Shown here one piece after another: positions 25,744 to 41,229 of a DNA stretch of 64,000 nucleotides. Numbering within the stretch: position 1 is the first letter of the stretch; each line of letters opens with the position of its first letter. The position numbers and the translations under genes are program-made. The notes beneath the pieces are model-generated. The model saw only the letters and a program-made list of their open reading frames with translations, was not told where the DNA came from and made no database searches. Source of the stretch: Nymphaea colorata (taxonomy: Eukaryota; Streptophyta; Magnoliopsida; Nymphaeales; Nymphaeaceae); assembly GCF_008831285.2 (NCBI RefSeq), contig NC_045139.1:3880704-3944703 (forward strand), given 5' to 3'.

Positions 25744-27679
<1,936 letters not shown>

Positions 27680-27874
27680 TGTTCTGTGTGTGTGTGTGTG
27701 TGTGTTTGCATATATGCATGTATGGACATATCCACATATATGTGTGTGTGTGTTTGTTTGCATATGGGCATGTATGGGCATATTGACGTATATGCGTGTG
27801 TGCCTCTGCGTGTGTGTGAGAGAGAGAGAGAGCGAGAAAGAGAGAGAAAGAGTGTGTGTGCGTGAGAGAGAAAG

Positions 27875-27912
<38 letters not shown>
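27680..27912. repeat. Mixed (GT)n / (GA)n simple-repeat tract
   Basis: GTGTGT runs at 27684-27705 and 27741-27752 and a duplicated CATGTATGG(A/G)CATAT segment are followed by GAGAGA and AAAGAGAG blocks to 27912. The open frames here on both strands are repeat translations. Confidence 0.9.
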
Positions 27913-28043
27913 TCTAGTAGTTTGACACCTGCAGGCATTATCTCAGGGGTCGATGAGGACGTGTGGTACCAAGTTGATGGCATGTTGCTCTTATTTCCGA
28001 CTCCCATGCAACCCTGGACCCCAAAGGTAAGCAGCTCGCTTAA

Positions 28044-28169
28044 GTGGTGGGATATTGTTTTTGCTCAAGAACAAGAAAGAGAGAGAAAGAGAGGCTATGC
28101 CTCCACTTTTGTTGCAAAAAATTATCAAAATTGAGATGCAATTTTGGCAAGTGAGAAATATCCCACCAC
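28044..28169. repeat. 13-bp perfect inverted repeat, MITE-like
   Basis: GTGGTGGGATATT at 28044-28056 is the exact complement of 28157-28169, and GCTCGC / GCGAGC neighbours extend the symmetry imperfectly. It could be the arms of a small decayed inverted-repeat element. No target duplication was identified. Confidence 0.5.
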
Positions 28170-28979
28170 CCGAGCGAGAGCTGAAGCCTCCTTCCTGCAA
28201 CCTCTCGGGTCCAAAGGTGCATCAAAGTCTAGAGTAGAGATAGTATAATTTCAACGTTGTACTACTCGGTTTCATTGACCGAGGTGCATAATTCTCGTAA
28301 GTCTTGAATTGATGATTAAATTCTTACGAGCCAGCTAGTCCAACCAGCTATGCTATACCTTTTGAAGTCAGCATTAGTAATGTAATTTTTTTCATTGGAA
28401 AACCTTGCCTCAACAAGTAGAGAAGCAATTCGATTAGGAATTGAAAGATTAATTGAAATTGCTTAGGAATGATGTGTAAGGTGTCTCATATGTAGAAATA
28501 TTCTTAGATTATTTATGTTGGTTTCTTATAACTTGTTTAGGAATATATATATATATATATATATATAAAGGAATATAACAATCTTTGACCAAAAAAGAAA
28601 ATGCATTGGCATCATCATTTTTTTTTTGTTTTCCTTAATGTGTATAATTTATTAATTTCTTTTTATTTCTTTGGTCATGTGTGCCGGTGGAGGTGGTAGT
28701 GGGCTGCAAAGTTTATAGGCAACTGGACTTTCATTGGCCTCGCTTTCCTTGTAGGGCTCATTGCAGATCTCCGGTCGTACGGGTCTTAGATTTTATGAGT
28801 TTGAACTTTCTCATAGTCAAACTATCCATTATGTAACCTTGAGATGTAGGCAAAAGCTTGCCAAGAGGGTCACATGCATTACTGACTAATTCTTTTTCTT
28901 TTTTGTTTCACCCTTTTCTAAGTTGAGGAAGCTACATCCAGGTCGAGAGACTTTGTCGCTTGTTAGGTAGTGAATTACG
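28170..28979. other. Intergenic, nothing recognised
   Basis: Includes a (TA)n run at about 28543-28567 and a CCAACCAGCTATGCTATACC piece near 28342 shared with the dispersed family at 19430 and 22391. Confidence 0.4.
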
Positions 28980-29360
28980 GCTGTACAACGAGTCGAGCTA
29001 ACTCGAGCTCGCTCGATAAACTTGACTTGAACTCGACTTGTTTACTGAACGAGTCGAGTTCGAGTTAAGGAATAAACTCGACAACCTGAACGATTCGAGG
29101 TCGAGTTAAGGGGGCTTGGCTTGGTTAAACTCAGTTAAGTTTGAGAAAGAAAATATGTCTCATAAAATTATCAAAAGAAGTAGATTGCTCAAATGGGTAT
29201 GCACGTGACTGCTGTCCTTTGAAAAATAAATTTTTTTTAATGAAATGTTTGGCTCGGCTCAAGCCCATCTTTGGCGAGCTGAATGGAGCCGAGTTCGAGC
29301 TCGAGCTGATGAAATAGAACACAAGTCAAGCTCGAGCCGAGTTCTAGCTAGCTCGAATGC
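28980..29360. repeat. GAGCTCGACTCG-type dispersed repeat
   Basis: CGAGTCGAGCTAACTCGAGC and GAGTTCGAGCTCGAGCTGA words with AT-rich filler. Third copy of the family. Confidence 0.7.
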
Positions 29361-31432
29361 CTCCGCATTCGGAGCCTATGCCTGCTTCAGCTTATGAGGG
29401 GGTTTAATTCGAAACAGCCATTTTGATTAGTGTCTTGCAATACAAAGTTGGGATTATTTCTCTTTCTAAACAAGGATGGAAATGGAATGTCGGATCCAGA
29501 TCCATGTCAGAAATGTCCAATTGAAGTTGGAATTCTACAAGGATGGGTTGGGTTTGGGCTTGATAAGGAGCCAACCTGTTCCAAACCAACGAGTATAACA
29601 GCAAGTCTTGCTTTTTGTGTTTACTTTCAGGTGAACAGGAGAGATCCATGCCGGGCTGAAGGCCGAAGTCCCATTCATCCACTCATTACAAGGCCTACTT
29701 TCGGTGCCGCCCTCAATGCGCTTCAACTTACACATCATGACCTCTTTTTACATTAAGAGAGTTCAGGGGCGGAGGGAGGGGGGCTGCCTAAGCCATGGCC
29801 CCCACCCCAGCCAATTTAAAAAAAAAAAAAACGTTGAAAAAATTGAAAATTTTTAGTTGTGTTATATATTGTTTAGATTCGAGTTCAATTTGACCCTACC
29901 CAGATCCAAAAGTTGAACGCTCCTAAAAAAAAATCTGAGAGTTAAAAATAAAAAAAAATCTGAGAGTTAAAAAAAAAAATCTGGTATTCGAAATGAAACT
30001 GGCTGCATATCAACCCTACCGCGTCCACTGCACCAAATCTCTTAAGGACATTGAACGTTGCTTGACCTGATCATTTTTCAGGTTTGACATTTTATTATCC
30101 AGATCCAACATAACCCAGATCCAAACCCATGTACTACATTTGATGTGTGGAATCTTTGAATGAGTATAAGAGCAGAGCACCTATCTACACCAGCAAAAAA
30201 GAGAAAAAATGGTTCGGATCTGCCATTCACCATATCCAACCAATCACATCCACCATATAGCTTTCCCCCCAGCCCCATTTCTATCGGATCTGTGTCCTAA
30301 ATTTTCAAAGGACATTATAAATTTTCAAGGTACATGTTAAGTTTAATAACCCGTACCCAAATTTTAGATTTTTTAAAAAACAAAAAATCCTAAAAATTAA
30401 GAAAAAGTAAAATAAATTAAAAAGAACTAACAAGAAAACTTGATAAAAATGTTCTATATGATAGAAACAAAGATAAACAGTTTAACTTATGTTTTAAACT
30501 TTAAACCAAAAAACGTAAAAAAAAAAACATGATAAAAATGTGAAAAAAACACAAACAATTTATTTTAGAGTTTTTTTTCAAACAAAGGGAAATAATGGGT
30601 TTTTCATTTTGATTGTTTTTAACATTTTATCGGGTCTTCGAAAAAGATGGGTTTGTAGGCACGGTCAGGCGGTCACTGACACACAGCGTAAGACCTGTGA
30701 GCAGGAATTCCACCCTTGGAGTTTTATTTCATCAAGAATGTTACTCTACCTTGGGTGCAGTCAAGCTGAGAAATAAATTAGTAGCTTCTGCAGGATAACA
30801 AAGACGGGATATAATACACCAGCGTTGTAACATAAGGCAGCAGAAAAAGTTCTTTTTTTAAACAAAGGCAGAGAAAGGACCAACAGGCAGACTAGTAAAA
30901 AAAAGGGGCTGCAAGCAAGCTCCTAGCTTTGGAAGCGTAATTACAAGGAAGCTACTTTTCTTGTTTGTATTCATCCTTTTCTGAAAACATTCAAATTCCT
31001 GGAAGCGTCAAAAACTTGACAACCTATGAAGTGTATGTCTACAATGCCCCTGTTTTAGTGGTTCCTCGTATGAAACATTCGAGTACTTCTTTCTGCCCAC
31101 CATGAAAATTTCTTCAATATTTAGGAATTGCAGCCAGAAGCATGATCAGGCTGCTGGGAAATAGTTTCAGTGGCTGGAGAACTGTCACGCACTAGTAACT
31201 TGAGGACAACTGTGGAACTTTACGTACATTTAAATAAAAACAAAGTAACAACGGACATTTGCAAACAAGTTTTACAAATTCTGACCTGGATATGCACATG
31301 AGGTTGCTCGGCTATATCAGCAGGGAAAAGAAGCCAAAACGTCAGATAAACTGTACAACAGCCGATGCCATAACAATTGGAAGTGCAAAGGCTGAGAACT
31401 AACAAAATTGGCCTACTTCATATACCAGAATT
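29361..31432. other. Intergenic downstream of MSH2, nothing coding recognised
   Basis: A CAGGGGCGGAGGGAGGGG...CCATGGCCCCCACCCC piece at about 29765-29815 resembles a common plant transposon end and relates to the small element at 49321. Poly-A and repeated ATCTGAGAGTTAAAA words follow near 29930. The last part (about 31000-31432) probably includes the MSH2 3' untranslated region. Confidence 0.45.
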
Positions 31433-34400
31433 TTAGAAGAACTGTTGAAGCCAAGAATTATCTACCGCATCCCTCTCTAGATCACTTCTCATCTTGCTAA
31501 CTTGTTCTAGAGCTTGCTTCAGATCCATCTTGTCCAAGGGCATTTCAGAGAACTCATGCAAGAACTTGTGTGCAATAGCAGCACCCTTGGCCATATCATC
31601 AGGATCAAGCACTCGCTTGCGTTTGTCACCCACCTTCAGAAACAATGAGGGAAAAAGTTCACCAACAGAAAATGTTAACCAGGATAAACAAATTATCCAA
31701 GAATCACCTGGAAAGCTACAAACAACAACCATGAGATGAAATATTGACCATCCCACAAGGCCAGCCACACTAACCAGTTTGCGTCATTAATATTCTTAAG
31801 GTATGACAGTGATCTGAATTAATTATTCTTTTCAAAATCTAGATTTTCTCATACATTGGCTTTGGCTGAGCCTACAAAAAGAACAGAGTTTGCAGCTCAT
31901 ATACAAACAGGAAGATCAGTTTATGAAAATCAGATCTACCAAATTGAAGGCATGAATAACAGACAATTGGACATGTGCGTTTGCACCTGCACACACAGCT
32001 GCATACTTACAGATACATGTGTCGTATGCAGCCTCAATGCTAGGTAATGTATGTGCCTATAATAAATATTATCATCTAATATAAGAAGTAATTTTATTGG
32101 TACACGGCGTGGAAGAACTGAGGATCCAGTAGCTTGACTCTATTAGCCTCCAAAGTCCTGAGGAGTATATGTCGAACACGGACACACAGACTCATGTATA
32201 TACACAGATAGATTAGTTCATTTAAATTTTAATGAATCGATTCTACATTCTAAAGTGGATGGGTTTTGGAAAGGAGACCCATTTGCTTTTCCATGCATGT
32301 ACTGGTATTTAAAAGAAAAAAAGACAAACTAATCATCAGAAGTTCTTCAATAGGTACTTTATCCACTACCTTTGCACTTTCTGACAGAACAGAAATAGGA
32401 GAAAAATCTTCCAACTCTGCAGCTTTTTCTTTGGCAAGGGAAACAACTTCTTCTGGAAACTTCGCAAGTTCAGCCACATGAATTCCAAAACTTTGATCAC
32501 AAGCCCCTTCTTCAACCTAAAATATGCATAAAACAGGAGTAAGAGAAAGGAGTACCATTGGTGACCAAATACTACTTGGGTATGTCTTTGTGCAGTGAAA
32601 TGTAACTAACACCAACTGGAGAGAGAGAGAAGATTTAGTCAATACCTTGTAAAGCATAGTCAGTTTTCTACTTGATGGATCAATGTGAGCACTAACATGA
32701 TAATTGGCCACACCATTGGTAGACTTTGTCTGAGGATCAACATCATTATTGACATGCTGATGAGCTAACGCAGTTAGCTCATGAAAGTGTGTAGCAAACA
32801 AGGTTGGTGCTCTAGTGACCTCTACAAGATGCTCACAGATGGCCCACGCCAAACCTACTCAATGTGGAAAACGTAAGAAAGCTTACAAAAATATCAAGAT
32901 ACTAAAGCAGGTACACAGAGCAGAATCAAAAACTAAACATCTTATCAAGAATATCTTCAGAAAGATGATAAAGAAAACCTTAAATCACTGCATAAATCAA
33001 TTGCAGCAAAACTTGGACAAATAACGATTTAACATGCTGTCATCTGGAAGAGACACATTTGTATGACAGGTCAAGACAATAGAAAAAGAAGACTAGCATT
33101 TATCAAATCACTATGAGTAAAGATAATAAATGCAACTTGCCATAACCTTAGAAAGAAGTCCACAAGGAAATTTTGATGAAAAGAATATGGCTTCCATAAA
33201 GGTTAATTGTACTTCTTAAAATTTAAAAGAGTAAATTATGCAACTATATATAACATATCCCAGTAACAATACCAGCAACTGCACAGGTATGAGAACGAAA
33301 AAAGACTAACCAAATCCATCATATGTTGATGTACCACGCCCAAGCTCATCAATTATTACAAGTGAGTTCCCAGTTGCACCTTTCAAAATAGATGCTGTTT
33401 CCAACATTTCTTGCATGAAGGTGGACACTCCCCGTATCTACAATAAAAAAATGATGAGTGTTGTCATTAATGTCCCCAAGCTAGGACAATGATAAGCAAG
33501 TAGAAATTAATTGGTCTTTTTTTCAACTTTTCGTACTCAAATTTTTGACAATATGCAAGATACAGATTGTACCTAGAATGATTTCAGGATCTGTCCAATT
33601 AAAAATTGATAAGGAGAAAGAGAAACCTCTAACTCCCAACAGTATACATATATATTAGAACCATTTTCACCTTTTAGATAATATCACAAGCATAAAATTA
33701 GAAAGCAGTTTCTCCAACAAAAAGCAACCTACATAAATAAGCTATCGGACCACATGATTCCTCTTAATGGAATTCATCGGATAAACAAAAGTAGACATAC
33801 TATTGCTGATATAACAAACTCACCTGGCAATCCCCAGCACCAACACGAGCAAAAATGCAATCTCGGATGCTGATACTTGCTTGATCACAAGGCACAAAAC
33901 ATCCAACTTGTGCCATTAGCACATTCACACCAACCTAACAAGAAACCAACAATTTCAACATTTCTTCTGTGTAACTGAATCATATGTCCCAAACATGAAA
34001 CCTGGTCCTAATTTCAGAATATAAAAATCATAAGCATTTCAGATCTTCAATAAATTCAAGAACTAATTCGGAGTAAGTGATACGCATAATCATCCAAGTA
34101 TATGTTTGATTTCCTTAAGCTGCACCATCAGATATAAAAGTTCCATTCAGCAAGCTCTTTGTTTCATGTGCAAAACCTTTTCATCCTAATGCCATATGGA
34201 AACCTTCCTAACAAAATCCAAGATTTGTGTTGCAAAATGATGCATTGCAAAGCAATGAACTGCCATAAGCATCATAAGGGAATACAAACTGGAGCCACAG
34301 TTCATAAAAAAACTGAGAATGGAAGTGGATCCTGTCCTAACTTCTAAAAAACTGGAGTTTTCCAAATCAAGATTGACATTTAAATCAAAATAAATGACTT

Positions 34401-37400
34401 TGAAACAACAGACATCATACATGACTAAGTTCATGAAAGCACAACCACGTTTTCTCACAATATAAGATGCACATGCATGTTTCCATGGAAAGACTAGAAT
34501 CTGAATCCACTAATACATTAACATCCAGCAGCGAAAGACAAGAAAAACAGAACCAGTGAACATAGAAATTTTTATATTCCATAAGCACAAATTGAAGAAA
34601 ATGTAACAGTGCAAGAGGTGCACACCAACCTGACGAATAAATGTAGATTTCCCACCCATGTTTGGACCAGTAATGATTTGAAACCAGCTTTTACCTCTTA
34701 TCTGAATTTAATAAAAGTTAGAAACCAAAATTAAGAGTACATCTCATCAATCTTAAGGGGCAGCTCAATGAATAAGTCTTTCAAACTCACAAGAAGACAA
34801 TCATTAGGTATAAAATTGACACCATCTTGAGCCTCTACACAAGGATGCCTGCTCCCCATCAGTATAATATCTCCTCTATCCTGTTAATTTTAGTAAAAGA
34901 AAGCATATACATAAGCAATAACATCTGTAAAAAATTTTGCTTTTAATGGACATCTTTCTCCCTGATGAAAGACAGAATAACTTTATTTTTATGGAATTCA
35001 CTCATTAATGCATATTATAGCAAATTAGTTTTCATAGATCAATCTACTCTTGATCATGTATGCCTTTCCATACTGGAACAACAAATAAGCTGCAACACCC
35101 CACCCCAACCCCCAAAAAAAAAAGTTACAAACATCTCAACTAACTTATCCAAGAGAGGAGTATATAATAATACATGGTTAACAAGGATCATTACACAAAG
35201 GCACATTATTAATATTACCGATGGTGTGATCTCTGGCCTTGCATATGATGTTGGACAGCTGGTTGCAAGATCAGCAAAAGCAAGCAAGACATCCATTTCA
35301 GATAGAATCTTTGCAATGGACTCAAATACCTACACCAAATTGCACATTGCATGAGGCCAGACCATAAGAAAATATAAATAGCAATGTGCAAATAAATCTA
35401 AGATTAAATACCTCAGAAAAAGTTGCTGCAGTCTGAACAACACGAGCAACAAGCTCTTTCTGCACACTTGTGTATTCCTCCAGTAACTTTCCATACTGGT
35501 CTCCAAGCTTTTTAAGCTTTGTATTTGTAAATTTCACACCATCCTTCCGAGTTTCAAGGACTATGAAACTCACATTCAGCTTTTTACGAACTTTAGGCTC
35601 CTCTTTCTTTGTGATCCTAAACACATGGCCAAACTGTGTGCTTTTGTCCAGCTTTAAACCTTTGTCCACAGGGAGGTCAAGTTCATTTGCAGTCTGTTTA
35701 TGCAAGATCTGGATCTGCTTCTCTACTGCATCCATTTGATTTTTTAAATCCAACAACTTTGAATCATAACTAGCAGAAATCATATATTCACCATTCTCAA
35801 GTTGTTCAAGATCTACAGCAGCCTCGACAAGAGCAATAAATTTGTTCAAGTGATCATCGTCAGTCCAATAATCCAATGCATCCAAGTACTTGCTTTTCAA
35901 TAGCGAGGAAAACTCTCCTTCATATCTCTCAATGGCACCTTTGATGTAAGGAAGCCTCAAGCTGGACTGCAATTATTGATTGAAAGGTTTTTCTAATCAA
36001 AATTGTATCAATTTGCAAGATATATGTCCAACAATTTAGGAACATAGTTAATTGGCACTAATGACAGTACCATAAGTATAATGCGTAAATCAAATTTCAA
36101 GCTGCAGAATATGAAACCCTTTAACCTTCTCATTAAGATAAATGGATAGACATTTAACCCTACCAGTTGACAATGTTTTAGTAAACCTTGTGATAATTGC
36201 AATTTACAGTTCTCTTTAAATGATAATTCTTGACATACTTGGTATGAACATTGATAGAAATTCTGTTTCTTCTTTTAACTGGCAAGAACAATTAGTGAAC
36301 CAAAAATAAATTAGATGAGTTGAAAAATCCAGCATTCAACCATTCACAGTTAAAACTTGTCAACAGTGAAGGTGCTAACTACACATGCTTCAGATACTTG
36401 ATAATGTCATGGTTGTTTGATCACCTTTCACAAATATCGTTTGTGAGTGAGATTTTTCTAGGGAATTAATTGGAAAGCTTGCTTTTCTCCATAAAATCTC
36501 AGGAACGCGAAAAAATTAAAATATATTAAAGATAATAAAGCAATTATGTATTATGAGATATAATTAATTTTGTTGCAAACATCAATAAAAGTATAAACCA
36601 GCTAATAAGTTGTTAAAATCCACAAACTAAAACATATCAAAAAATATTGTCTTAGAAATTAAACTTACAATAGTATCATGATACTTTTGGTTTTGCCAAA
36701 ATGTTGCAAAATTTTTCACTTTTTTCTGTTTTTCCTTGATTTTCCATTTATAACAACATTTTGGGAAAAAAAAGCTGATATTTCTGATAGTGAAGCTTTG
36801 CTCTGACGAATCTGATATGGATGATGTTATTGCTAAATGAACAGCTAAGGAAACATGGAATGAACTAATGATGGTATCATGAAATCCAGACGCATAAACA
36901 GCTACTATTGATGCTTTGCTTGTAATAATGGAAACTCATTAATGAAGCTGGTTCTACTTTTTTGTATGTTGAATAATATATGATATCTACACAGACAAAA
37001 CAAATAAAGTGAACTTCTAGGCACAGACCATTATCTCTTTCTCCAGTTTGGGCACCGTTGTGCCAGAACTGAATTATGACACCAAATAGTGAAAACACTG
37101 CTCTATGTCACCAAACATGCCAAAGGAAAAAGGAGGGAAGAAAGCATAGACACGATCAAGTTGAATAAGTTAAGAATAGGGCATGCCTGGAAAAGTTTTA
37201 CGATTTGTTGCAAACTAGCTTTTCTTCTCTGAAGCCTGTGCATGAGCCTTTCAATGTCAGAAATCCTTTTCAAATGTTGCCTCAAATCTAGGCGAAGGGC
37301 AGCATCCTCCACAAAAGCCTGGACCATATCCAGTCGGTAATTGATCTCCTTAACATCTACTAATGGTTGCTTGAGCCACCTATTCAGTAATCTCTTCCCC

Positions 37401-39530
37401 ATGCCAGCAGTACATGTCCTATTCATCAATCCAAACAAGCTAAAATTTTTGTTTGCATCCATCTTGGACTCTAGAACACTGAGGGCCCTCATGGCTGCAG
37501 AATCTAATCTCATGTAACTGTCCAATTTGTAGTGCTGAATGGTATAGCTACCATAATTGCTTTCATCTGCAAGCAGCTCCAAGTAAGACAATAAAGCACC
37601 AAGAGCCCCAGATGCATAAACTAAATTGGCAACCAAATCTCTAGCAGGTTCCACAGAATCTTTTACAAGCCTACCAAGATCCGGTACTAAATCTTTTGAT
37701 TTGAACTCTGCTTTCTTCCTCTCAGTTACAAGCAAGTTACACCTTCCCAATGCATCATTCAGATGTCTTGCTTCCACGGTCTTAGAAATCTCTGCTGGCA
37801 ATAAGCATTCCTTACAACCAAGAGACACCAGAGCTGACTCCACATTAGTGAATTGACTGTCGTCAAGGAATTCAGCAATACCCATTGTTCTTTTTGTCAA
37901 ATCAACGTATGCCAAACCAATTATGCACTCACTTTCCCTAAAGATAGGGGACAATGCAACAATTGCAGGAGAATCATCCATGTCATTGTTAGCAAATAAT
38001 ACATCTTCAAAACTTCCAAGATTTCCAGGTGTGCCCATCTTGGATAACCTCCAATTTGACCCACTGCCTTCATAGAACTCCAAGGTATGATCAGTTCTCT
38101 CCAGAAGAATGTCACGAGCAATCCTTTCAAACATGGTTTTGCTGACGCTTACACTTGAAATAGCATCACGGCCACTGCTAATCTGCCGTAGAACAGTAGT
38201 AGTCCGATAGTATGTCCTAGCCACAAATGTTGCATTGTCACCATGAGCAGTATAATAATCCTGATTGCACCAAAAAGAAAAGGTCACAAAATAGAAACAT
38301 AATCATGATAACCATATAATGAAGGGACAACTTCCAGGGCAACATAAAATGGAAGGGCAAGTGCCGGATCCCATTGCATTATGGGAGGTGAATGCATATT
38401 GTCGGCTGGTACAGGCTGACATGCACTGTTTTTTTATAACATTGATTTTGCAGAACTCTTTCCCTTTTGCCAAATTTTCCTAGATAGGAAAGAGGATTAT
38501 TGTCTACACTGGACAGTATTAATTCTATCGCTATTAAACTGTAGAAAAGTTGGGTAGGTCAAAATAAGGCTCCGATTTTAATTAAGTCCTATAAGAGTAA
38601 CATGACCCTTAATCTTGCGAAGAGTTTCCCCATCTTCAGATGATATGTAGTAATGGCATAACAATCATAAATCAACATAACATCACTGTGTTTCTTTTAA
38701 TGGAAATAAGCCAGTGCCTGTTAATAGAAGCATCGCCAAGCACCAAAATTATGATGACCAACATAACGTTCAAATAGCTATAAACATTTCTACGATGAGA
38801 AACGATGAAAAACATTTTGACTGCATTAAAATCAATTGCTACTGAAGATATATACATGCTAGGGGATTGATAACTCGAAAATATTTTATCAGAATACGCC
38901 CAACAAACAAGCAAAACAAAATACGTTGTGTTTTAGGTAATGTCCTATGAAAACGTGAATAGTAAGGGAAAAAGCATTAAAACTAGATGATGGAACAAAC
39001 ATTTTACCAAACGGAAGATAACGGCTTCCATGACAAGGGCATGAAAAAATCAAAGGTGTTCATCGAAATGTGAAGGTCGCCAATCACCATGATGCTCGAT
39101 AAGACTTTATTGAGGCAAAAGGAAGAAAAAGAAAAAGCAGCAACTATGAAGCTTCTAGCAGTGAATACTGCATACAGATCACTCACCCGACGATCAAAGA
39201 ACCGCACTGCGTTGGGGTCCTGAAAAATGGTGGGTGTCGTCAATATCGCAATAAAAAAATAGGGTAACAGTGGCTATTGAAATATTAGGGAGGAACGAGT
39301 TTACCTGAGGCAGCGAGCGGAAGAATGACAGAAAACCCTGCGTCTGCTTCGCGTCTGAAACGATAAAGAAAAAGGGTTAACAAAAACAAAATGGTGAATA
39401 AGAGAAAAAAGAGGAAGAATATTTTCTATGAATTAGGCAACCGACGAAACGACCGGGAACAAAGATGGGTGTCTTCAAACTTGCCTAGCTTGAGCTCTGG
39501 AAGCTTGTTCTGCTCCAAGTTCTCGTCCAT
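31433..39530 (-). CDS. MSH2: MSH2, DNA mismatch repair protein (MutS homologue 2)
   Basis: Thirteen exons, read 39530-39485, 39354-39305, 39219-39187, 38260-37187, 35966-35412, 35329-35219, 34880-34791, 34701-34630, 33934-33824, 33437-33311, 32854-32646, 32516-32358 and 31633-31433, join in frame to 945 residues, close to other plant MSH2 proteins. MSH2 pairs with MSH6, MSH3 or plant MSH7 in the nucleus to recognise mismatches and small loops, and uses ATP to start repair. The protein starts [15 protein letters not shown]. The N-terminal mismatch-binding and connector domains fill exons 1-4, the lever/clamp exons 4-6, and the ATPase the rest. Walker [10 protein letters not shown] is at residues 665-673, the Walker B/signature DELGRGTS at 744-751, and THFHEL lies in exon 11. 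All key motifs are intact. Introns 1 and 4 appear to use GC donors; intron 4 is the less typical. The start matches the family. Confidence 0.97.
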
Positions 39531-39620
39531 GGGTTCGGAGATGCAGAGGCCTTCTGGGAGGGAAGTGGAAGAGGAGAGAGAAAGGGCGCGTGGGGATTTA
39601 TGGAGGGAACGATGGAGATG

Positions 39621-39628
39621 GCGGGAAA
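39621..39628 (-). promoter_or_regulatory. Candidate E2F-binding site upstream of MSH2
   Basis: Read on the minus strand this is TTTCCCGC, an exact fit to the E2F consensus TTTSSCGC, centred about 95 bp upstream of the MSH2 ATG. MSH2 is expected to rise in dividing S-phase cells, so an E2F site fits. Binding is inferred. Confidence 0.55.
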
Positions 39629-40108
39629 TGAGAACCGGTGGTCAGAACTCAGAGCAACGTACCATAATGTATTTGATGTCAAGTGCGTCTCGCATTGGGA
39701 ATCGATATAACGGAAGCAAAACAATACAAGCAAAAATACACAGAGCTTAGATATCAAGTCTGGTCCAATGTTCAACACCCATGGACACCAGTTTCTTGAA
39801 AGTTGGAACATTACAGGCGCACATCCGATGTGTGTTGCAACTCTGTTCCTCTGTTCCCTTCTTTCTGAAGCAATATTGGTTCACTTTTATCGTGCTTATT
39901 CACTAACGCAGTTCCATGGTCTCCCACCTCTGCTAAGTCCTCTGGTTCAAATGCCACGCCCACTTACAGCCTTTGCTATGTGAAGGATTTCGCCCATCCT
40001 GCTGGTTCAGTCCCGTAGACATTGAATCATCAGCAGCTGTCTATTCAAACCCAGGTCCCTAACTCTCCATGTCTGGCTGTTGATGAAGCTTTCACCCAAC
40101 CCTTTGTT

Positions 40109-40172
40109 TTTCATGGTAGTTGTAGCATGTATAACTGTTGTTTTTCATGGTAGTTGTAACATGTATAACTGA
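40109..40172. repeat. 32-bp tandem duplication
   Basis: TTTTTCATGGTAGTTGTAGC, continuing ATGTATAACTG, is present twice in succession with one substitution (GTAGC / GTAAC). Confidence 0.85.
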
Positions 40173-40560
40173 ACACCTACTAGCTCTCTTTTCATCCATT
40201 ACACCAATTTTCTTTTGTTCATCCAACTCCATCTTCTTTATAGTAGTATAGGGTTTGTTTTTGGTGTTTTGGAGTATCATTTTGCAGCACTTTAACTTGT
40301 GTATAAGTGGATTTTTTTTTTATAGCACAAAAGTTCAAGCTTTAAAGATTTGAAATAGAAACTGAATGTCTGTCGGCTCCCTTTTCTCCCATTACATCAA
40401 TTCCATGTCGGTTTTTTGTGTTTCTAGGCACCACCTTTGCAACACTTTAACTTTTGCATCAATGACTTCTTTTTTCCAATACAAAAAGTTGACACTCAAG
40501 ATATTTTGAATTAGAAACTGAATGCCTATCAGCTCTCTTTTCATTCATTGCACCAATTTT
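40160..40560. repeat. Diverged tandem repeat, ~160-200 bp unit
   Basis: CTCTTTTCATCCATTACACC (about 40182), CCCTTTTCTCCCATTACATC (about 40380) and CTCTTTTCATTCATTGCACC (about 40537) mark three unit ends. CACTTTAACTT and GAAATAGAAACTGAATG / GAATTAGAAACTGAATG mark shared interiors. Old and degenerate. Confidence 0.65.
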
Positions 40561-41229
40561 AAGTGGAACATATCTCCATTTACATTCAAAAGAATATGCT
40601 TTAAAGAGCTAGATGCTATGCCAAGTCTTTCCTGTCTTTCTATTCATGTCCCTATTCAATTTGGTTGATTAAGTGATCAAAGTCTATCCCCAAATGGTTG
40701 ATACAACAGTTTGGGATGAGGGTTGATAGGCAGCTAGTGTTCATTTTAAATTTTCAAAACGTCAATTATTTGTACATGAAAGCACAATAGTTGAAGAACC
40801 TCGAGTCACCAAAAGCAAGCTCTATATCTATAAGGATAAGGAGTTGGATGTGGGCTTCGGCCTTCTGTCACTCAGTAAGTCTCCACTGAAGTGATGAAAA
40901 TCTTAGCCATTCCATAAAATGACAGACTTGGATAGGTGGAATCTCCTTTGGATTAAGTTCCTTGAATCCTTTATTAGCTTGAGCACGACCAAGTGGAGGC
41001 TTGATAGTCATTTAGGACCAACGACCCTTTCTGTTCAAGGTTAGTTCAAAACTAAGAACACACAATCCAAATCCAAATCCAACTAAGCGTGCACCTTTTT
41101 AAACATGCACACAAACTCAGTTTGTGAATAGAATCGGAGGAGCTGCCGATTCGATGAATCGGTCAATTCACCCATTCAGTTGAATGGATAAAAAATATTT
41201 GAAAAAAATGGTTTTTAGAAAATATTCAC

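Larger units (their letters stand above)
39629..41229. other. Intergenic between MSH2 and MED25, part 1
   Basis: No gene recognised. It holds a 32-bp tandem duplication (40109-40172) and a diverged two-to-three-unit repeat (40160-40560), listed separately. Confidence 0.45.

Noticed and set aside
29404-29756. Overlapping frames of about 100 residues on both strands
   Set aside because: Repeated Asp-Pro-type words from degenerate repeats; no conserved domain.
37103-37186. Continuation of MSH2 exon 4 past residue 401 ([10 protein letters not shown]...)
   Set aside because: Not conserved in the MSH2 family and breaks the join to exon 5; read as intron with a GC donor.
39391-39750. 119-residue plus-strand frame across the MSH2 start
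   Set aside because: Antisense to MSH2 exon 1 and its promoter; low complexity Arg/Glu-rich; no family.
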